From Candidatus Sphingobacterium stercoripullorum (lineage in GTDB: Bacteria > Bacteroidota > Bacteroidia > Sphingobacteriales > Sphingobacteriaceae), in assembly GCA_019114715.1 (NCBI GenBank), contig DXEZ01000328.1, positions 1 through 40,913 on the forward strand: a DNA stretch of 40,913 nt, in the 5' to 3' direction. Shown piece by piece: positions 17,181-24,364 of the stretch (positions within the stretch are counted from its first letter, which is position 1; every line of letters starts with the position of its first letter). The position numbers were made by a program, and so were the translations under genes. The notes below the pieces were generated by a model. The model saw only the letters and a list, made by a program, of their open reading frames with translations, was not told the origin of the DNA and did not search any database.

Positions 17181-18344
17181 TTATAAAATATCCTTAATTC
17201 GGTTAAATGATTCTTCTAAGACTGTTTCATTAGCGCATAAACTAATACGAATATAAGCATCACCATTATCTCCAAAAATTCCTCCTGGCGTAATGAAAAC
17301 ATTTGCATTTTCTAGAATGTAATTACTTAGTTCGTATCCCGAGTTATATTGGTCAAGATTTGTTCTCGCCCAAACGAACAGCCCTACTTGATCTACTGCG
17401 TAGGAACAACCTAATAGGTCCAAAATTTTATGTACCCATGCTTTTCTATTGGCATAAACTTGATTCAATTTTTTATACCAATTTTCATCAAGCTGAAGGG
17501 CTTTTACGGCAGCTAATTGCAAGGGCTTGAACATACCCGAGTCCATATTACTCTTAAATCTTAGAATCTCTTCAATTCTTTTTTCATTTCCTATTAGCAT
17601 TCCAATTCTCCAGCCAGCCATGTTGGAGGACTTGCTTAAAGAGTTCAACTCAATAGCTACTTCTTTAGCTCCAGGACATTGCAAAATACTGATTGGCTTT
17701 TCGCTTAAAATAAAACTATATGGATTATCGTGACAAATTAAGATGTTGTGTTTTTTTCCAAATGCAATGAGTTGATTTAAAAATTCTTCGCAGGCCTTTT
17801 TACCGGTTGGCATATGGGGATAGTTCACCCACATTAACTTCACCTTGCTTAAGTCTTGACCTTCGAGCTCTTCAAAGTCAATCAACCAATCGTTTTCTTC
17901 TTTTAAATTATAGAAAATAGGAGTGGCCCCACTTAATCTTACAGCTGAACTATAAGTAGGATAGCCTGGGTTTGGGACTAATGCCTCGTCGCCTTCCTGC
18001 AAATAAGTCATACAAATATGCATAACCCCTTCTTTGGATCCAATCAATGGTAATACCTCACTGTTAGGGTCTAGATTTACCTGATATTTATCCAAATACC
18101 AACTCGCAATAGCATCCCGTAATTCTGGAATACCTTTATAGCTTTGATAACTATGGGTATTAGCCATTTTGGAATAAGTTATTAATGTATCAATAACTTC
18201 TTGTGCAGGAGGCAAATCAGGGCTTCCTATCCCTAGATTAATTACATTTTTCCCTGCCCGATTCATCTCATCAATTTCTCGGAGTTTCTTTGAAAAATAA
18301 TACTCCTGAGTGTGTTGTAATCGTTTTGCTACTTGGATATGCAT
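17181..18344 (-). CDS. Class I/II pyridoxal-phosphate aminotransferase, probably aromatic
   Basis: Fold-type I PLP aminotransferase of 387 residues. Visible landmarks are 'NLGIGSPDLPPAQEV', 'YQSYKGIPELRDAIA', 'VPNPGYPTYSSAVRL', the 'ICHDNPYSF' aspartate that holds the pyridine nitrogen, the PLP lysine in 'SLSKSSNMAGWRIGM' (Lys238), and a C-terminal 'YIRISLCANE' arginine for substrate carboxylate. Sequence type resembles the LL-diaminopimelate or aspartate aminotransferase group. Tight linkage to tyrA (10-base gap) argues for transamination of phenylpyruvate or 4-hydroxyphenylpyruvate, but that is from context. It is the first gene of the minus-strand operon, and no convincing consensus promoter was seen just upstream. 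Confidence 0.92.
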   Translation of the reverse strand: MHIQVAKRLQHTQEYYFSKKLREIDEMNRAGKNVINLGIGSPDLPPAQEVIDTLITYSKMANTHSYQSYKGIPELRDAIASWYLDKYQVNLDPNSEVLPLIGSKEGVMHICMTYLQEGDEALVPNPGYPTYSSAVRLSGATPIFYNLKEENDWLIDFEELEGQDLSKVKLMWVNYPHMPTGKKACEEFLNQLIAFGKKHNILICHDNPYSFILSEKPISILQCPGAKEVAIELNSLSKSSNMAGWRIGMLIGNEKRIEEILRFKSNMDSGMFKPLQLAAVKALQLDENWYKKLNQVYANRKAWVHKILDLLGCSYAVDQVGLFVWARTNLDQYNSGYELSNYILENANVFITPGGIFGDNGDAYIRISLCANETVLEESFNRIKDIL

Positions 18345-18916
18345 TTTATTGTTATTAAAGGGCCTAAGTTAAGAATTTTGAAGGAATAAGAACTGGGTTT
18401 TGAAAATTTCTAGGTAATAAAAACTTTTATTTGTGAATTTCGAAACAGAGTAACCTTGGTTTATGAGCTATTATTTATAGATGTCAATTCGTCTTTTGAT
18501 TAATTATCAGTGTATTAAGGTTTATAATTACTGAAATAGTTGGAGTTTTAGAGGGCTATAACTGCCTTTTGTGGATTGTTAGTTACAATATAAAGTATAT
18601 TGACTATTTAAGTCAAAAAAATAAGCTTGGATTCTTTAAGTTCGCCTAATTGGGTAGTAAACCATGTGGTTAGGATTAAGTATAATTATTAATAGGGAAT
18701 TTCTTTGAAATAGAAATTAACATTCCATAACAAACAGCTATATTTCGTTGTAAATGGGACTGTTTGCTTCTGCCACATGTCGTTGATGAACAAATACATG
18801 TCGTTTGTTGACGAATGTTTTATGTGCAAGGTAAAGGTGCGTACCTTAAGGTATAGTTTTTTTGTCTTGCTAATCACATATAAAAACCCAGGTAAACGCA
18901 TATTGAGCGATCTGTT
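18345..18916. other. 572-base divergent intergenic region
   Basis: Lies between the aminotransferase and the LytTR regulator, which point away from each other. It holds promoters for both, though no exact TTG-N19-TAnnTTTG match was found by eye. A 21-bp direct repeat occupies 18775-18816. A small hairpin TTGACT/AGTCAA lies at 18599-18615. No credible gene is present; the short open frame on the minus strand (18689-18901) has no coding character. Confidence 0.6.
18775..18816 (+). repeat. Tandem 21-bp direct repeat, candidate LytTR binding site
   Basis: Two copies of ACATGTCGTT start exactly 21 bases apart (18775 and 18796). The full 21-bp units agree at about 16 of 21 positions. Spacing equals two helical turns. 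LytTR-domain regulators such as AgrA are known to bind pairs of direct repeats with this periodicity, and the CGTTnRT core fits part of the loose LytTR consensus. It lies about 100 bases upstream of the LytTR regulator start. Confidence 0.5.
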
Positions 18917-19606
18917 ATGAAGTCATTTAAAATACAAATAGTAGAAGACGAGTTAATCATGGCTACCTACTTACAGTTTGTACTGTCGGATTTAGGCTAT
19001 GAAGTAACGGGAGTCTCTTCCAATTTCGAGGATGCCATGAAGCAAGTTGAGGTTAGAAAACCCCATTTAGTGCTTCTTGATATCAAATTGAAAGGAAAGA
19101 AAACTGGGCTCGATATTGCCCATGAATTGAAAGAAAATAAAATTCCTTTTGTATTTATTACCTCATTATACGAGGAGGAAGTCATTAAGGATGCAAGATC
19201 CACCATGCCATTAGGTTACATCATTAAGCCGTTTACTAAGAATGACATTTATTCAACCGTAGAGATGGCCATAGGTCACATCGAGGGACAATCAAAAGGC
19301 AAGACCCTGTTTCTGCCTTTAGGAAGATCTAAAGTACGAGTGGAGGTGGAAGATGTTTTATATGTTGAAGCTCAAGGTAGCTATTCTACAATATTTGACA
19401 ATAAGAACAAGGTGATTTTAAGAAAAACCCTAAAACAAGTAGCCTCGGATTTACTTCACTTCCCTGAATTCATTAGGATTCATAAATCCTACTTGGTTAA
19501 CTTCAATCATATAGCGGGTAAAACCTCGGGATTTGTAATATTATCAAACGGACAAGAGATTCCAATTGGGCGTGCGTACGCTGCTGAGTTGAAATCAGCC
19601 TATTAA
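18917..19606 (+). CDS. LytTR-family response regulator (orphan)
   Basis: A two-domain transcription regulator of 229 residues. The receiver domain (1-120) has the acidic pocket 'IVEDE' (Glu10, Asp11), phospho-acceptor Asp55 in 'LVLLDIKLKG', Thr82/Ser83 in 'FVFITSLYE', and Lys104 in 'GYIIKPF'. The LytTR DNA-binding domain (about 130-229) shows 'EDVLYVEAQGSYSTIF', 'RIHKSYLVNFNHI' and the terminal 'GQEIPIGRAYAAEL'. These regulators usually sit beside a histidine kinase of the LytS/YehU type, but none is encoded nearby, so the partner must be elsewhere. Long gene-poor regions flank it on both sides, and a 21-bp direct repeat upstream suggests autoregulation. Confidence 0.95.
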   Translation: MKSFKIQIVEDELIMATYLQFVLSDLGYEVTGVSSNFEDAMKQVEVRKPHLVLLDIKLKGKKTGLDIAHELKENKIPFVFITSLYEEEVIKDARSTMPLGYIIKPFTKNDIYSTVEMAIGHIEGQSKGKTLFLPLGRSKVRVEVEDVLYVEAQGSYSTIFDNKNKVILRKTLKQVASDLLHFPEFIRIHKSYLVNFNHIAGKTSGFVILSNGQEIPIGRAYAAELKSAY

Positions 19607-20303
19607 TATTTAGCAAACTCTTATAGTCCTAAAGTTAAAGCCTTCCAGCTTTATAGAGAAGTTGTGCTATATGCTTGAATTATAAACGCATTAACGTCTT
19701 TACATATTTAAGCTTATCGTCTATTTCTTAAACCATGTGATTTAATTATTTTAGACATTACTATAACCTGGAGTGTATCCATCCATTTAATTAATAATGC
19801 GAATTATTGAATTTATAAGTTTATAGTGGATACCATTGACTTGGATTAATCATGGTGAAACTTATATCAATCAGTTTGTAAAGTCTATGTTTAGGCTCTT
19901 AGTTGTTGTAAATCTAAACTATACCTAGGCGCGAGTCTCTTGTTGAAATGCTTGCCGAATGAGTGCCAACTAAAGAAAACATAAAAAGGATAAATTCAAA
20001 TGCTGGGACGGAACTTAAAAAACACAGACGTTAAACATAGCGTGAGTTCAGAAAACGTTGCTATTAAGATGGAATAGATGTAATGAATCGCGCTCTATGA
20101 AGTTAAGATATCTGCCTACAATAGATTGTAAAAACCCTAAAGACCTTATTGATTTAAAATGTTTACTAAAACGAATGTTTTAGCGAAGAGGTTCATGCAG
20201 GTTTCAGCTAATTTCTAGCGGATGCCTTGCCTAGTGCTATCATATCCTGCTGGAGGGCATGTTTGGGACCAAGAACCTAGATAATCATCCATGTAGTACA
20301 TAT
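19607..20303. other. Gene-free region between LytTR regulator and tRNA-Arg
   Basis: About 700 bases with frequent stops in all frames. A weak hairpin TAAAGC/GCTTTA (19636-19653) follows the regulator. A perfect 7-bp hairpin CTAAAAC/GTTTTAG is at 20166-20183. A longer imperfect pairing ATGCC.../...GGCAT spans about 20222-20261. One tiny open frame (ATG at about 20000, 25 codons, preceded by AAAAGGA) is possible but has no other support. I cannot identify an RNA gene or mobile remnant here. Confidence 0.5.
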
Positions 20304-20337
20304 AAAAAACGACCTCTATGATTAGTAGAAGCCGTTT
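20304..20337 (-). terminator. Terminator downstream of tRNA-Arg
   Basis: On the minus strand, AAACGGCTTCT pairs with AGAGGTCGTTT (two wobbles) around an 8-9 base loop, followed by a run of T. It begins about 25 bases past the tRNA 3' end. Confidence 0.65.
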
Positions 20338-20361
20338 CCCACCGTTTGTATTCGGTTTTTG

Positions 20362-20435
20362 TACGCCAATCAGGATTCGAACCTGAGACCCTCTGCTTAG
20401 AAGGCAGATGCTCTATCCAGCTGAGCTATTGGCGC
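20362..20435 (-). tRNA. tRNA-Arg (anticodon TCT)
   Basis: A 74-base cloverleaf on the minus strand. The acceptor stem pairs GCGCCAA with TTGGCGT (first pair G-U). The D arm contains AGCTCAGCTGGATAGAGC, the anticodon arm is CTGCC-TTCTAAG-GGCAG-like with anticodon TCT, and the T arm contains GGTTCGAATCC. CCA is not encoded. It decodes AGA, the favoured arginine codon in AT-rich genomes. A terminator follows. Confidence 0.96.
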
Positions 20436-20572
20436 TTTCAAGACGTGACAAAAGTAGGTAAATAATATTAATAAACAAAGAAATAAAAGAGAATTTACTT
20501 CTCTCTTGCAGACCTTTCTTATTTTGAAATTTAAAGTAATTGATAATGAGGAAAATAGAGTGGTAGCATACA

Positions 20573-21433
20573 CTACGCTAATTTGCACTTTATTATTCGC
20601 TCGTTAGCATACAGGTCATTTATAACACTAATTTGGCTAAAGCCAGCATCTAAAAGCATCTGTTTTGTCTCAGAAGCTAAGTATTGGTTTATCTCAAAAT
20701 AAAGAGTTCCGTTTTTCTTTAAATGTCCTTTTGCATATTTAGCAATTGCCTCGTAGAAAACTAAAGGCTTTTGGTCATCCACAAACAGGGCAGAAGCTGG
20801 TTCGAACTGTAGAACATTTTTATGCATTTCACTTTTTTCAAGCTCGCGAACGTAGGGAGGATTACTAACAATAACATCCAGCAGGGGAGTAGCTGCCGAA
20901 TGACTCTCCTGGCTTAAGATATCAATGACCTCAAATTCAACTTCTGCGCCTAGGCTATCCGAATTTCTTTGAGCAACCGCAAGGGCAGCGGCGGAGATAT
21001 CTATAGCTTTAACTGTAGCCTTTTCAAAATAGAGCTTTAAACTAATTGCGATACATCCACTACCGGTTCCTATATCCAGAATGCTTATTGGAGCTAATTT
21101 ATTATGGTCCTTAATGATTTCCACTACTAACTCCTCAGTTTCCACCCTAGGAATAAGCGTATTTTCATTCACCTCAAAAAACTGGCCGTAAAAGTATGCT
21201 TTTCCTGTTATATGCTGGATCGGGCGCCCTTTTTTCAACTGCTCAATAGCCTTAGTTAATGAGTTATGCGTTTTGCTATCTAGTGGTTCATTTTGATTTG
21301 CTAAATAGCTGGTTTTTGATAATCCAAAGGCATCTTCTAGTAAAATGAAAAATATTTCAGCAGCCTCTTTGGGAGAATATATTTCTGAAAGCTCCTGTTG
21401 GAAGGTTCTCTGTATATTTAACCATGTTGTCAT
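20573..21433 (-). CDS. prmC: Peptide chain release factor N5-glutamine methyltransferase
   Basis: Methylates the GGQ glutamine of release factors RF1 and RF2 using S-adenosylmethionine. From the ATG at 21433 the protein is 286 residues. It has the N-terminal helical domain ('YSPKEAAEIFFILLEDAFG'), the conserved 'GRPIQHITGKAYFYG' and 'LIPRVETEELV', SAM motif I 'ILDIGTGSGCIAISL', and the catalytic 'VSNPPYVRE' (NPPY at about 191-194). An in-frame start 13 codons upstream would add a hydrophobic stretch absent from the family, so the inner ATG is preferred. A TAnnTTTG-type box lies just upstream of that ATG. It is divergent from ribD. Confidence 0.96.
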   Translation of the reverse strand: MTTWLNIQRTFQQELSEIYSPKEAAEIFFILLEDAFGLSKTSYLANQNEPLDSKTHNSLTKAIEQLKKGRPIQHITGKAYFYGQFFEVNENTLIPRVETEELVVEIIKDHNKLAPISILDIGTGSGCIAISLKLYFEKATVKAIDISAAALAVAQRNSDSLGAEVEFEVIDILSQESHSAATPLLDVIVSNPPYVRELEKSEMHKNVLQFEPASALFVDDQKPLVFYEAIAKYAKGHLKKNGTLYFEINQYLASETKQMLLDAGFSQISVINDLYANERIIKCKLA

Positions 21434-21448
21434 ATTTTGCAATAATAG

Positions 21449-21456
21449 CAAAAATA
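21449..21456 (-). promoter_or_regulatory. Candidate -7 box for prmC
   Basis: TATTTTTG on the minus strand fits TAnnTTTG and lies 15 bases before the preferred prmC ATG at 21433. It would place transcription inside the alternative longer frame, supporting the shorter start. No TTG is seen at -33. Confidence 0.35.
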
Positions 21457-21481
21457 AAAACTTATTTTTCATCTATTTTAA

Positions 21482-21489
21482 TATGTTTG
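21482..21489 (+). promoter_or_regulatory. Candidate -7 box for ribD
   Basis: TATGTTTG fits TAnnTTTG and ends only 4 bases before the ribD ATG at 21494, which would give a leaderless or nearly leaderless transcript. No TTG element is evident at -33, so support is weak. Confidence 0.3.
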
Positions 21490-21493
21490 CATC

Positions 21494-22549
21494 ATGCCTA
21501 ATAACAGATACTTTATGCAAAGGTGTTTAGACCTAGCAAAGCTCGGAGCCGGTACAGTTAGCCCCAACCCGATGGTGGGCTGCGTCATCGTTTATGAAGA
21601 TCGTATAGTCGCAGAAGGGTATACCGCCCCTTATGGTGGAAATCATGCAGAAGTACAGGCAATATTACAACTAGAGAATAAATACGGCAGTGAGGGCGCT
21701 AAAAACATTCTTCAAAAGGCCGACGTTTATGTAAGTCTGGAGCCCTGTTCACATGTAGGGAAAACTGGTGCCTGTGCAGTTTTATTGGCATCCTACAAAC
21801 CAAAGCATGTCTATGTAGCATGTCTTGATCCAAATAAAAAAGTCAATGGGAAGGGTATAGCCATTTTAAAGGAGGCAAACATCCCTTGTACAGTAGGGCT
21901 CTTAGAGGAAGAAGCCCAGTGGTTAAATAGAAGGTTTTTTACACAAATCCAAAAAAGCCGCCCCTACATTATACTAAAGTGGGCGCAAACTCAGAATAAT
22001 TTTATAGCCCCCAAAGGAGACGATCAGCAGTGGATATCCAATAAAGCATCTGTGCAGCTTGTTCATAAATGGCGTGCCGAAGAAGATGCCATTCTAGTTG
22101 GGCGGAATACTGCGGTAATTGATAACCCCTCATTGACTACAAGACATTGGGAAGGAAAAAATCCCATTCGAATATTAATAGATAAAAACCTTTCTGTAGA
22201 AGAAACATCCAACATTTTTGATGCAGAAGCAAAAACTATAGTTTTCAATGCCCTAAAATTCGATCAAAGAGAAAATGTAAGCTGGATTGAGTTGGAAAAC
22301 TTTGATTTATACCTAGCTGAAACCATCATGTATCAATTATTTCTAATGGATGTCCAGTCTATAATTATAGAAGGGGGAAGCAAAACCCTAAAGAAATTCA
22401 TTGACGCAAACCTCTGGGATGAAGCTAGGGTGTTTACATCTACAAAAAGCTGGAAGGATGGTATTGAAGCACCACAGCTACATGGAAAGATAATTCAAAC
22501 ACAAGCCGTAGGGGACGATACACTTGATTTGTGGGTACCTATTAATTAA
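21494..22549 (+). CDS. ribD: Bifunctional riboflavin biosynthesis deaminase/reductase
   Basis: Catalyses deamination and then side-chain reduction of the pyrimidine intermediate in riboflavin synthesis. The 351-residue protein has a cytidine-deaminase-like N-terminal domain. It begins 'MPNNRYFMQRCLDLAKLG', with 'VSPNPMVGCVIV' and zinc ligands in 'GNHAEVQAI' (His51, Glu53) and 'SLEPCSHVGKTGACAVLL' (Cys85, Cys94). The DHFR-like reductase domain follows ('RPYIILKWAQTQNN', 'EDAILVGRNTAVIDNPSLT', 'IIIEGGSKTLKKFI'). Other rib genes and an FMN riboswitch are absent here, so ribD is unlinked, as is common in this phylum. It is divergent from prmC with 60 bases between starts. Confidence 0.96.
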   Translation: MPNNRYFMQRCLDLAKLGAGTVSPNPMVGCVIVYEDRIVAEGYTAPYGGNHAEVQAILQLENKYGSEGAKNILQKADVYVSLEPCSHVGKTGACAVLLASYKPKHVYVACLDPNKKVNGKGIAILKEANIPCTVGLLEEEAQWLNRRFFTQIQKSRPYIILKWAQTQNNFIAPKGDDQQWISNKASVQLVHKWRAEEDAILVGRNTAVIDNPSLTTRHWEGKNPIRILIDKNLSVEETSNIFDAEAKTIVFNALKFDQRENVSWIELENFDLYLAETIMYQLFLMDVQSIIIEGGSKTLKKFIDANLWDEARVFTSTKSWKDGIEAPQLHGKIIQTQAVGDDTLDLWVPIN

Positions 22550-22674
22550 TTGCATATCGTATAGCTAGTATGCTTACCTACATATCTGTGGTAAAAAAAT
22601 AAAGTAGGATTGACTTCTAGCCGGATTAAAATCCTGTTAATTAAAAAAGCGTAATATGCTGATTGTTTAATTAG

Positions 22675-23322
22675 CTATTTTAAGATCTCTGCGATTTCTT
22701 TAAAACCTTTTTCATAGGCTAGCTCCGATGCTGTCTCTCCAAACTCATTTTTAGCACTTACATCAGCTCCCTTTTCAAGTAGTAGAATCAAAATATCTAT
22801 ATTACCTTGCTGTGCTGCGATATGTATCGGGGCAATACCCTGTGCTTGTAGCACGTTTACCTCCGCACCAGCTTCCAATAGCATTTTTGCGATTTCATTA
22901 TATCCGTTACTTAATGCGGAATGAATGGGGTATACAAAAAAACCATTTTGAGATGGCGCATTTGGGTTAGCATGGGAAGTCAACAATAACCGCACAATAG
23001 TCGATTGACCAAAATGAGAGGCAATTCCTAGTGGTGTAAAACCATCTTTAGATATTTCCTCAATGGCTTGTGGATTGTTAGATAACATCATTTCCACTTC
23101 TTTATAAAGACCTACTGCGCAGGCCTCATGGATATCGATTTTCTTTAAATATTTGAGCAGAATTTTGATGATATCCATCTTATTGAAGTAGCATGCCAGT
23201 AGCAAGGGGGATATCCCGTGACTTGTTAATCGACTTGCCTCTTCGGGTGATTGGCTCAATAGTAAATCTAAATCTTGATAATTACCTGTTTCAATATACT
23301 CTTCTACGGCGGATAAACTCAT
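22675..23322 (-). CDS. Ankyrin-repeat protein
   Basis: A 215-residue protein built almost wholly of ankyrin repeats. Roughly six units can be traced, including 'HGISPLLLACYFNKMDIIKILL', 'DGFTPLGIASHFGQSTIVRLLL', 'VYPIHSALSNGYNEIAKMLLE', 'QGIAPIHIAAQQGNIDILILLLE' and 'FGETASELAYEKGFKEIAEIL'. There is no signal peptide or second domain, so it is probably a cytoplasmic protein-binding module. It is convergent with ribD and divergent from ubiX. The binding partner cannot be predicted. Confidence 0.92.
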   Translation of the reverse strand: MSLSAVEEYIETGNYQDLDLLLSQSPEEASRLTSHGISPLLLACYFNKMDIIKILLKYLKKIDIHEACAVGLYKEVEMMLSNNPQAIEEISKDGFTPLGIASHFGQSTIVRLLLTSHANPNAPSQNGFFVYPIHSALSNGYNEIAKMLLEAGAEVNVLQAQGIAPIHIAAQQGNIDILILLLEKGADVSAKNEFGETASELAYEKGFKEIAEILK

Positions 23323-23556
23323 TACTAATTTTGTAATATTGATTTTTTATTCTAAGGTTGCAAACCAAGATACAATATTGCATTATTTTTTCGAGGTAAT
23401 GAAATTTCACTGGGTAAAAATATATCCACACCCAATTTTGATGGGGTTTTCGTCGAGATCTTAACCTTTCACATCATTCTTGTAGGTATACGGCTACAAT
23501 AGTCCTTAATAAAGGATATATATGTAGTAAAACTTAAAAAGAAAATTACTTTTGTA

Positions 23557-23581
23557 ATGCCCTCCCCAAGGGCATGTTTTT
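23557..23581 (+). terminator. Terminator-like hairpin upstream of ubiX
   Basis: ATGCCCT pairs with AGGGCAT around CCCCA, followed by GTTTTT. This is the form of a Rho-independent terminator on the plus strand, yet no gene lies upstream in that direction. It may end a small RNA or belong to the ubiX leader. Confidence 0.55.
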
Positions 23582-23595
23582 CATAGGTAGATGTA

Positions 23596-23624
23596 GGGTC
23601 GGATATATTTTATATATTCGACCC
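23596..23624 (+). terminator. Second hairpin upstream of ubiX
   Basis: Continuous 13-bp stem starting GGGTCG and closing CGACCC, with one G-T wobble and a three-T loop, followed by TTATTGTTT. It lies 39 bases before the ubiX ATG. It could be a terminator, attenuator or 5' stabilising structure. Confidence 0.45.
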
Positions 23625-23662
23625 TTATTGTTTAACATCATTTGCAATTTAGCATCCAAATT

Positions 23663-24226
23663 ATGGCAAAAAAGAAATTAATAGTAGCAATTACAGGTGC
23701 AAGTGGATCTATCTATGCCAAATCCTTATTTGACCGTTTAAAAGGATTACAAAATCAGTGGGAAGAAGTAGGGGTCGTCATGTCCGACAATGCCAAGCAG
23801 GTGTGGGAGCTGGAGCTGAATGACGATGATTATAACAAATACCCTTTTAGGTTTTATCAGAAAAATGATTTTATGGCGCCATTTGCGTCTGGGTCGGCGA
23901 AATACGACTCTATGATCATTGCGCCTTGTTCTATGGGGACTTTGGCTCGGATAGCGCAGGGTATCTCTAATGATCTAACCACTCGAGCTGCAGATGTTAT
24001 CCTTAAGGAAAGAAGGAAGCTGATCCTTTTAACTAGAGAAACGCCTCTTAGCAACATTCATTTACAAAACATGTTGACCTTATCTCAAGCCGGAGCCATT
24101 ATATGCCCAGCCTCTCCATCATTTTATAGCGAGCCAAAGAATATTTACGAATTGGCACTAACAGTGGTCGATCGAGCGCTTGACATTGCGGGTTTTGACC
24201 TAGAAAGCTATAGATGGGGAGAATAA
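23663..24226 (+). CDS. ubiX: Flavin prenyltransferase UbiX
   Basis: Joins a dimethylallyl group to FMN to make the prenylated flavin cofactor used by UbiD-type decarboxylases. From ATG 23663 the protein is 187 residues, the usual length. It begins 'KKKLIVAITGASGSIYAKSL' (FMN phosphate loop), followed by 'APCSMGTLARIAQGISNDL', 'LILLTRETPLSNIHLQNML' and the C-terminal 'PASPSFYSEPKNIYEL'. No ubiD gene is in the window. Two stem-loops lie in the leader region and may affect its expression. Confidence 0.95.
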   Translation: MAKKKLIVAITGASGSIYAKSLFDRLKGLQNQWEEVGVVMSDNAKQVWELELNDDDYNKYPFRFYQKNDFMAPFASGSAKYDSMIIAPCSMGTLARIAQGISNDLTTRAADVILKERRKLILLTRETPLSNIHLQNMLTLSQAGAIICPASPSFYSEPKNIYELALTVVDRALDIAGFDLESYRWGE

Positions 24227-24249
24227 TCCTGGCATTTTAAACTTAAGGG

Positions 24250-24279
24250 TTGTGCAATAAGCCGTATTTTGTACCTTTG
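24250..24279 (+). promoter_or_regulatory. Bacteroidota-type promoter for the pseudo-dihydroorotase operon
   Basis: TTG at 24250-24252 and TACCTTTG at 24272-24279 with a 19-base spacer match the TTG-N19-TAnnTTTG consensus of Bacteroidota sigma factor. Transcription would start near 24285, giving a leader of about 80 bases that contains an 11-bp stem (24291-24301 with 24326-24338). Confidence 0.7.
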
Positions 24280-24364
24280 TAAATAGCGGTATAATCCAAA
24301 ATCGGCAACATATTAGAAGTTCCAGTTTTGGAGATTATGTAAAAAGCTAGAAACCACACTTTTA

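Larger units (their letters stand above)
23323..23662. other. 340-base region upstream of ubiX with stacked stem-loops
   Basis: Divergent spacer between the ankyrin gene and ubiX. It holds a TAnnTTTG-like box (TACTTTTG, 23547-23554), a GC-rich hairpin followed by T residues (23557-23581) and a second 13-bp hairpin (23596-23624). No protein-coding gene is apparent. The frame extending ubiX upstream to a TTG at 23642 is not credible as the start. Confidence 0.55.

Noticed and set aside
18689..18901. 70-codon minus-strand frame upstream of the LytTR regulator
   Set aside because: Composition does not look coding, there is no good start, and it overlaps the direct repeats and likely promoter.
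20397..20588. 63-codon minus-strand frame over the tRNA region
   Set aside because: Its end is the translation of the tRNA-Arg gene and the rest has no coding character.
21434..21493. FMN riboswitch upstream of ribD
   Set aside because: Only 60 bases separate the divergent starts, far too short for the conserved FMN element, and no matching motif is visible.
23642..23662. TTG start extending UbiX by seven residues
   Set aside because: The ATG at 23663 precedes the conserved first strand at the usual distance, and the extension is not typical of the family.
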